From Sanchytrium tribonematis (lineage: Eukaryota > Sanchytriomycota > Sanchytriomycetes > Sanchytriales > Sanchytriaceae): 14,629 nt of DNA. The stretch is from positions 1 to 14,629 of the forward strand of contig JADGIG010000164.1 in the NCBI GenBank assembly GCA_018985235.1, written 5' to 3'. Under the pieces are notes generated by a model. The model was given only the letters and a program-made list of their open reading frames with translations, ran no database searches and was not told the origin of the DNA. This document shows, piece by piece, positions 8,616 to 13,574 of the stretch (its first letter is position 1; each line of letters opens with the position of its first letter). The position numbers and the translations under genes were made by a program.

Positions 8616-9209
8616 ATGGAATTATATGCAGCCGTGTCTGATTCTTTCATTAAAGAAAGTGATTTCAACTCGCACTCCTCCTCATTGTTCAATTATGACG
8701 CCTATGTCCTTAAGCCAAACAAAAGTATCCTAACGAACCACCATTTATTTGAGCCGAATCAGTTACAAATAATGGATTCTGTTCATCCACTTGTATTAGT
8801 AACATATCCAAAAGAGATTCAGAATGTTCCTCTTGAATATTGGCTATTTTATACTGAAAAATTGAAAACATTTTTATTATCAAAAAGTGAGCACCGAAAG
8901 AGTCTCAAACACCTTTCTGACTACATGATTGTCCATAAACACAATGCCATAGCTTTTTTTGCTTTCATTAATTATATAGAAACGTTTGACCTTCTTGAAA
9001 GTGATTTCGAATACAATGAGCAATATTTTAGGGCTTTGTTGCGATATTGTCAGATTGACTTCTTATGTGATAGCAGGTATATAAACACTTTATTAGAAAG
9101 CAGTAAAATATCTCTAACGGACAAAAAATCAATAATTGAAAGGCGGTCAAAATATTTAAAATTAAATTCAGAACAGTTTACTTTTCTTGCAAACTATAAA
9201 GCCATGTAG
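8616..9209 (+). CDS. Hypothetical protein, 197 residues
   Basis: I do not recognise this family. The frame is open from ATG 8616, which lies 74 bp after the DHHC stop and 20 bp after that gene's AATAAA, to TAG at 9207-9209. It has its own AATAAA 22 bp downstream. Residues 1-45 are Ser/Asn-rich and probably disordered. Residues 55-185 look mostly alpha-helical with many aromatic residues (LEYWLFYTEKLKTFLL, HNAIAFFAFINYIETFDLL, EQYFRALLRYCQIDFLC), suggesting a small helical-bundle or repeat domain. There is no signal peptide, membrane segment or catalytic motif. Codon use resembles its neighbours. It could be a diverged subunit of a larger complex. Confidence 0.75.
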   Translation: MELYAAVSDSFIKESDFNSHSSSLFNYDAYVLKPNKSILTNHHLFEPNQLQIMDSVHPLVLVTYPKEIQNVPLEYWLFYTEKLKTFLLSKSEHRKSLKHLSDYMIVHKHNAIAFFAFINYIETFDLLESDFEYNEQYFRALLRYCQIDFLCDSRYINTLLESSKISLTDKKSIIERRSKYLKLNSEQFTFLANYKAM

Positions 9210-9231
9210 CAACTGATTCAAATACGATATA

Positions 9232-9237
9232 AATAAA
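9232..9237 (+). terminator. Poly(A) signal of the 197-residue hypothetical gene
   Basis: AATAAA 22 bp after the TAG stop. It supports this frame as an expressed gene. Confidence 0.5.
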
Positions 9238-9318
9238 AATTTTATCATTTGCTCTTCATTACAAACCTCATAAATCCTTCATTATGTTCCAAATAATTGT
9301 CCTGAAACCAAAACTGTC

Positions 9319-11062
9319 ATGGATTCAACTGATATCAAAAAGGATATCCAGGCTTTTTTTAGCGGCTTTTTTCAAAGGTTTCCCACTACTGTTCATTGCG
9401 ATGATATTCTTCCGTTAAGCAAAGTTTTAATGCAAAAATTTAATAGAAAGGCTCAATTGAAAGATATCAAAAACACTGAGTATGATATTGTTATAATTGG
9501 AGGAGGTGCAACGGGTGCTGGCTGTTGCTTTCATGCAACAAATCGCGGACTTAAAACTTGCATGCTGGAAGCTAATGATTTTGGCAGTCAAACTTCTTCC
9601 AAGTCTACAAAGTTGTTACATGGCGGAATTCGTTATCTCGAAAAAGCTTTTTGGAACCTGGACAAAAGGCAATATGATCTAGTTACAGAAGCTCTGCATG
9701 AACGAAAGCATTTTTTTGATTTGGCACCTCAGCTCTGCTATAATATCCCTATTTTAATTCCAGCAGACAAATACTGGAGACTCCCTTACTTTTATGCAGG
9801 AGCAAAAATGTACGATTGGCTTTCAGGTAAAGAGTCGCTGAACCCTTCTTATTACTTATCCAAAAAATTAATGAAATCATTTTTTCCGACCTTGAATCAC
9901 GATCGATTTGTTGGTGGTGTTATTTATTATGATGGTATGCAAGACGATGCAAGGATGAATTTAATGCTGACACTAACAAGTGCTTATCACGGTGCGAATG
10001 TTCTTAATCATGCATCTGTTACCAGTTTTAACAAAGAGAATGGTAAATTGGTATCGGTGTCAGCAAAAGATGCTATTTCTGGAGAAAATTTTACAGTCAG
10101 AGGAAAATGTTTTGTGAATGCTACAGGGCCTTTCACAGACTCTATTATGAGGATGGATAATCCAGATCATGTTAATTTGGTAGTACCCTCAATTGGTACT
10201 CACATCACTTTGCCATCTCATGTGTGTCCCAAAAACATGGGCATCGTTGATCCAAGTAGTGATGGAAGAGTCACTTATTTACTGCCTTGGTTAAATGAAG
10301 CAATTGCTGGAACGACAGATGAAAAATGTGATTTGAAATATGATCCAAAACCTTCTAAACGAGAAGTTGACTGGATTCTAAGTGAAATCAACGATTATCT
10401 GCACCCCGACTTAAACATAGATCATTCAGATATAAAAAGTACTTGGAGTGGAATCAGACCACTTATACGAGACCCAGAAGCTAAAGACACTTCTCAGTTG
10501 GTTCGAAGTCATAAAGTATTGAATAGTGAATCTGGACTTATTTCTATAGTTGGGGGCAAATGGACTACCTATAGGGCGATGGCAAAAGACACTATAGACG
10601 AGACACTTAAATTTGGACTGATTGAAAGAGAGACCAAAAAATCGAAAATTTTAGGAGCCGATAATTGGAATCAGTTTTATTTTGCAAAGCTTATGAAAGA
10701 TTATCATATCGGTGAAGACGTACTTTGCACTGACTTAGATTGCTCGTCATTTATCTAGAAATTACGGTACTAATGCTTCGTTACTACTAGAAATGGCTAA
10801 GGAAAAAAACTTGGTGGAACGACTCCATCCGGAACACCCTTTTATTTTAGCCGAATTAGACTGGGCTGTACAGTTTGAGATGGTTGAGCACGCGGATGAC
10901 TTTTTATATAGAAGGATAAGATTAGGGTTTCTTGATCAGAGAGCGGTGGATAATGTCAAGGAATCTGTAATTAATAGACTCGCTCGACTCAATTCATGGT
11001 CAAAAAGCAGAATACAGGATGAACTCTCAAGGATTTCTGCAATTCCTGGAACGACTAATTAA
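9319..11062 (+). CDS. GUT2: Mitochondrial FAD-dependent glycerol-3-phosphate dehydrogenase, two exons around a 19-nt intron
   Basis: Exon 1 is 9319-10719 and exon 2 is 10739-11062, giving 574 residues (yeast Gut2 is about 650). It oxidises glycerol-3-phosphate to dihydroxyacetone phosphate and passes electrons through FAD to ubiquinone on the inner mitochondrial membrane. Visible features are the FAD Rossmann motif GGGATGAG (61-68), SSKSTKLLHGGIRYLEKAFW (93-112), NATGPFTD, PSIGTHITLP, STWSGIRPLIRDP and GGKWTTYR (412-419). The DAO C-terminal domain spans the intron: IARHLSRNYGTNA, then HPFILAELDWAVQFE and YRRIRLGFLD. Unspliced, the protein would stop 13 codons past the splice site and lose the C-terminal 107 residues. 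The N-terminus is uncertain: this start gives no clear presequence, whereas another frame from 9284 does. AATAAA follows at 11068. Confidence 0.95.
10720..10738 (+). other. 19-nt GT-AG intron in GUT2
   Basis: The intron reads GTACTTTGCACTGACTTAG, phase 0, between GAC (Asp) and ATT (Ile). Removal joins HIGED to IARHLSRNYGTNA, the conserved start of the GlpD/Gut2 C-terminal domain. CTGAC is a strong branch-point match, with its A five nt from the intron end. Confidence 0.95.
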
Positions 11063-11067
11063 TTTTA

Positions 11068-11073
11068 AATAAA
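11068..11073 (+). terminator. Poly(A) signal of GUT2
   Basis: AATAAA 5 bp after the GUT2 TAA stop. Confidence 0.55.
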
Positions 11074-11221
11074 GCGCTGATAAATTGATGTTTGGTTTCT
11101 TTTAGATAGATTAAGCTTCCATCCTTAGGAAACCATATTTTCTATTGTATATGATAGAATTTAGAACATTTCCAAATTACAAGAATACAAAGAATAATGT
11201 AAACTCCTTGACTCCTACATA
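11074..11221. other. Convergent intergenic spacer
   Basis: The 148 bp lie between the facing poly(A) signals of GUT2 and the membrane-protein gene. They contain a 7-bp inverted repeat, TGGTTTC (11093-11099) with GAAACCA (11129-11135), and a short hairpin, TTCTAT (11140-11145) with ATAGAA (11154-11159). No gene was recognised. Confidence 0.35.
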
Positions 11222-11227
11222 TTTATT
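11222..11227 (-). terminator. Poly(A) signal of the small membrane-protein gene
   Basis: AATAAA on the minus strand, 7 bp after the TGA that closes the +1-frame C-terminal segment. It supports the gene ending at 11235 rather than 11437. Confidence 0.5.
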
Positions 11228-11234
11228 TATAAGA

Positions 11235-11758
11235 TCAATCCAGCTTTTCTAACAGAGAGTGGAAAAGTTTCTCATCTATCTCATTCTCACTGCTTCTGCT
11301 CTTTAAATGATTTGACAGTATAACTAATTGTTGGGGATGCTCTTCTAAATAATTTTTTAATTCTTCAATTTGCCGACCAAACTTATCTTCAAATTTAAGC
11401 AAGAAATTCTCAACACATTCTGTGCAGCACTTTGAATCAGAATTTGGGTTCTGAGAATGTTGACTTGGCTTTTTCCATTGCCATTTTCTTCAAAGTTTTT
11501 AAACCTTCCAGACCTGCAAAGTATAGCCCGAGTAGGCCTCCTGCTACTTTAAAATGCTGAAATGAATGCAAATACAGGGCCACAAGAATAATTAAAAGGG
11601 ATATTCCTAGGTTAGACAAAATTACCTTGAACGCTGTTTACAATACTCAACAATTCTATGACCACCTGGGTCAACATCTGCGAAGCTGATGACATAAATT
11701 TGATGGCCGGAACGATTGCTCCTATTGAAGACTTGATTACTGAAAGCCCTACATTCAT
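11235..11758 (-). CDS. Hypothetical small membrane protein with a 19-nt intron and a second, unresolved frame break
   Basis: Not recognised as a family. Exon 1 is 11758-11626 (44 codons plus one base). After a 19-nt intron, exon 2 begins at 11606 and encodes hydrophobic segments (ISLLIILVALYL; VAGGLLGLYFAGLEGL) before a stop at 11437-11439. From 11489 to 11235 the +1 frame is open for about 83 codons and looks coding: a Ser/Asn/Gln-rich linker, CCTECVENFL, then a charged helical tail ending LFHSLLEKLD. It has no ATG of its own and is followed by AATAAA at 11222-11227, so it is probably this gene's C-terminus. No GT-AG pair of ordinary short length joins the frames. One extra base, for example in the five-A run at 11470-11474, would. 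The result would be about 168 residues with a membrane-anchored N-half and a soluble tail. An organelle membrane protein such as a peroxin-like factor is conceivable but unsupported. Confidence 0.6.
11607..11625 (-). other. 19-nt GT-AG intron in the small membrane-protein gene
   Basis: On the minus strand it reads GTAATTTTGTCTAACCTAG, phase 1 (CAA G|intron|GA ATA). CTAAC is a perfect consensus branch point with its A five nt before the end. Retention puts a TAA stop inside the intron at the branch-point sequence. The length and layout match the introns in the cyclin and GUT2 genes, which are anchored by protein similarity. Confidence 0.8.
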
Positions 11759-11801
11759 ATTTAGATAGTTTCAGGGTTTCAATAATTTATGGTTATTTTT
11801 G

Positions 11802-11807
11802 TTTATT
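11802..11807 (-). terminator. Poly(A) signal AATAAA overlapping the eIF3h-like stop
   Basis: AATAAA spans the final Lys codon and TAA. The next gene's ATG lies 44 bp downstream. Confidence 0.5.
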
Positions 11808-12273
11808 TCTTGAATGCATTTAAAATTTCCACTTCCTCTTTTGTATTCGAGTAAGAAAGCAGAGATTTATCATCGTTTAGCAAAAACGAGCTTAAGAGTG
11901 GGTTAGACTCGATTATCATCTTGACTTTTTCATTTCGCCCATTAATTGCAATAAGTTCATTTTCAAAATACTGTATTAGAACCGAGCCGAAGAGAACTTG
12001 ATCCAACTGCTTGTGGAATTGGGTAGTTTGAATAGTCATTGGACCTTTAAGTGACCATCCAATTGGGATTCCATAACCATTAGTACTTTGCAAATATGAT
12101 AAGTAAGCCTGTTGATATGCTGGTGAAGCTGAAGATTGATTTGGTGGCACAGATGGACAGCAATTAGTAACGTAAGCAATTCCGTCTTCACAATATCCTA
12201 AAAGATGGGTAGTTACGTGTTGCTGGATTTGAATTGCAACATGAGCAGGAACATGAACAGTATGAATTTCCAT
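11803..12273 (-). CDS. Short MPN-domain protein resembling eIF3 subunit H
   Basis: A 156-residue protein. The N-terminal half reads like an MPN domain: HVAIQIQQHVTTHLLGYCEDGIAYVTNC matches the pattern 'LLG...G.L.ITNCFP' of eIF3h. It is followed by YQQAYLSYLQ...GIPIGWSLKG, which aligns with the 'hVGWYqS' segment, and VLFGSVLIQYF, like 'esvVLIYD'. The JAMM metal-binding residues (ExnHxH...D) are absent, as in eIF3h, which is a non-catalytic MPN scaffold of translation initiation factor 3. eIF3h is usually about 340 residues, so most of the C-terminal helical part is missing. No extra exon could be found: downstream the next gene starts within 45 bp, and upstream lies the tRNA. It could also be another MPN-minus protein. 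AATAAA overlaps the stop. Confidence 0.55.
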   Translation of the reverse strand: MEIHTVHVPAHVAIQIQQHVTTHLLGYCEDGIAYVTNCCPSVPPNQSSASPAYQQAYLSYLQSTNGYGIPIGWSLKGPMTIQTTQFHKQLDQVLFGSVLIQYFENELIAINGRNEKVKMIIESNPLLSSFLLNDDKSLLSYSNTKEEVEILNAFKK

Positions 12274-12322
12274 CCCCTTTTGAAATTTTGAAAAGCGAAA
12301 AAATCAATTAATCTCTGTTGGC

Positions 12323-12328
12323 ATATAT
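12323..12328 (+). promoter_or_regulatory. Candidate TATA element upstream of tRNA-Leu
   Basis: ATATAT lies 23-28 bp upstream of the tRNA 5' end. Some fungi, such as fission yeast, use an upstream TATA for tRNA genes. It could equally serve the eIF3h-like gene on the opposite strand, or be chance in AT-rich DNA. Confidence 0.25.
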
Positions 12329-12350
12329 GTAACTTAATTCAAATCACAAT

Positions 12351-12433
12351 GGGAAGGTGGCCGAGTGGTCTAAGGCGCTAGATTTAGGCTCTAGTGTGCT
12401 CTGCACGCATGGGTTCAAATCCCATCCTTCTCA
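12351..12433 (+). tRNA. tRNA-Leu(UAG), no intron
   Basis: A complete type II cloverleaf. The acceptor GGGAAGG pairs with CCTTCTC (one G-U). The D-stem is GCC/GGC. The anticodon stem CTAGA/TCTAG encloses loop TTTAGGC with anticodon TAG, reading CUA and probably other CUN codons. The long variable arm GTGC-TCT-GCAC is typical of Leu tRNA. The T-stem ATGGG/CCCAT encloses TTCAAAT. The discriminator is A. Pol III A box TGGCCGAGTGG lies at 12358-12368 and B box GGTTCAAATCC at 12412-12422. CCA happens to follow directly at 12434-12436. There is no T4 run until 12480-12483, inside the DHODH coding region. Confidence 0.97.
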
Positions 12434-12464
12434 CCATTATTTCTTGCCATTAGGGGATAGTCTG

Positions 12465-13574
12465 ATGCACAAATTATTATTTTGGCCAACTTCAGCAGTG
12501 TCTTCCTTCCTTATTTTTGATTACATGAGACATACAGATGCAAAAATCCACTATCTCATATCACACGTATTGAGGCAAATTGATCCTGAAAATGCTCATA
12601 AATTAAGTTTATTTTGTTCTAGTCTTATCAACTTTAAGACTGATAATAATAGCGTAGAGTGTACTATTTTGGGTCATAAATTAAAAAGCCCTATTGGGAT
12701 TGCTGCTGGTTTTTCCAAAAATGGGGAAGCATTAAATCAAATATCCAAAATGGGGTTTGGGCTAATTGAGATAGGCAGTATTACTCCCGCTTCTCAGGAA
12801 GGAAATGATAAACCCAGAGTTTTTAGAATCGAAGAAGACGGAGCTGTCGTAAATAGATATGGATTTAATTCTGATGGCCACGATGTGGTTAAAAGTAGAC
12901 TACAAGGCTATAGGACGCCTCGCAACGTATTATTTGGAATTAATTTGGGTAAAAACAAAATTCCTCAATATTCGTCTCATGATGATTACAATCAAGGAAT
13001 TCAAACATTTTCAAAATACGCAGATTATTTAGTGATCAACGTATCTAGTCCCAATACACCAGGATTGAGAGCACTGCAATCGAAGAAGCAGCTTAAAGAA
13101 TTATTTGCAGGTTTAATCACAGACGGTACTTCTCCAATCTTATTAAAAGTTGCCCCAGATCTGACTAACGACGATATTACAGATATATGCGAAGTTGTTA
13201 AAGAAACTCCTTTTATTAAGGGTCTGATAATTGGAAACACCACCATTACTCGTCCAAATTCTAGTTTTTTAAATTACAATGAAAGAGGTGGGCTTAGCGG
13301 AAAACCACTCTATCCTATAATGAAATCCACTTTAATTAAATTCACAACTCAATTAAAGCATGAAATACTATCTAAAAAACTTGAAATCATTGGATGTGGA
13401 GGGATTTCTACCTCTGATCAAATTATAGAACTTGCTGAATTGGGTTGTTGTGCGGTGCAGTTGTATTCTTCAATGGTTTATAATGGAATAAATTTAATCC
13501 CAAAGTTAAATTCAGAGATCCTATTGAAATTAAATGGTAGAGACTGGAATTCAATTGTAGGATCTAAATTATGA
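12465..13574 (+). CDS. DHODH: Class 2 (quinone-linked, mitochondrial) dihydroorotate dehydrogenase
   Basis: A 369-residue protein. It oxidises dihydroorotate to orotate, the fourth step of pyrimidine synthesis, with FMN, and passes electrons to ubiquinone. Signatures are IGIAAGFSKNGEAL (77-90), MGFGLIEIGSITP (96-108), VVNRYGFNSDG (128-138), NLGKNK (160-165), and INVSSPNTPGLR (191-202) with the class 2 catalytic Ser near 195. Further on are LLKVAPDLT (226-234), NTTITRP (258-264), GGLSGKPL (275-282), and GCGGIST (310-316). The class 2 N-terminal helix DPENAHKL (40-47) is present, preceded by a hydrophobic stretch (9-19) that could anchor it in the inner membrane. The frame is open through the tRNA upstream, so ATG 12465, 31 bp after the tRNA, is chosen as start. 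Met 21 is an alternative. The stop TGA overlaps the UBA2 start. Confidence 0.96.
   Translation: MHKLLFWPTSAVSSFLIFDYMRHTDAKIHYLISHVLRQIDPENAHKLSLFCSSLINFKTDNNSVECTILGHKLKSPIGIAAGFSKNGEALNQISKMGFGLIEIGSITPASQEGNDKPRVFRIEEDGAVVNRYGFNSDGHDVVKSRLQGYRTPRNVLFGINLGKNKIPQYSSHDDYNQGIQTFSKYADYLVINVSSPNTPGLRALQSKKQLKELFAGLITDGTSPILLKVAPDLTNDDITDICEVVKETPFIKGLIIGNTTITRPNSSFLNYNERGGLSGKPLYPIMKSTLIKFTTQLKHEILSKKLEIIGCGGISTSDQIIELAELGCCAVQLYSSMVYNGINLIPKLNSEILLKLNGRDWNSIVGSKL

Noticed and set aside
11557-11575. A fourth 19-nt GT-AG match (minus strand GTATTTGCATTCATTTCAG) in exon 2 of the membrane-protein gene
   Set aside because: Removing it brings a stop four codons later and deletes part of a hydrophobic segment. 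It ends CAG rather than TAG and its candidate branch point is poorer. Kept as exon.
12434-12436. Genomically encoded CCA after tRNA-Leu
   Set aside because: Eukaryotic nuclear tRNAs receive CCA enzymatically. A three-base match is easily chance, and all other features are eukaryotic.
12357-12464. DHODH frame extended upstream through the tRNA
   Set aside because: It would begin with a non-ATG codon and translate the tRNA itself. The first ATG after the tRNA (12465) gives a normal class 2 N-terminus.
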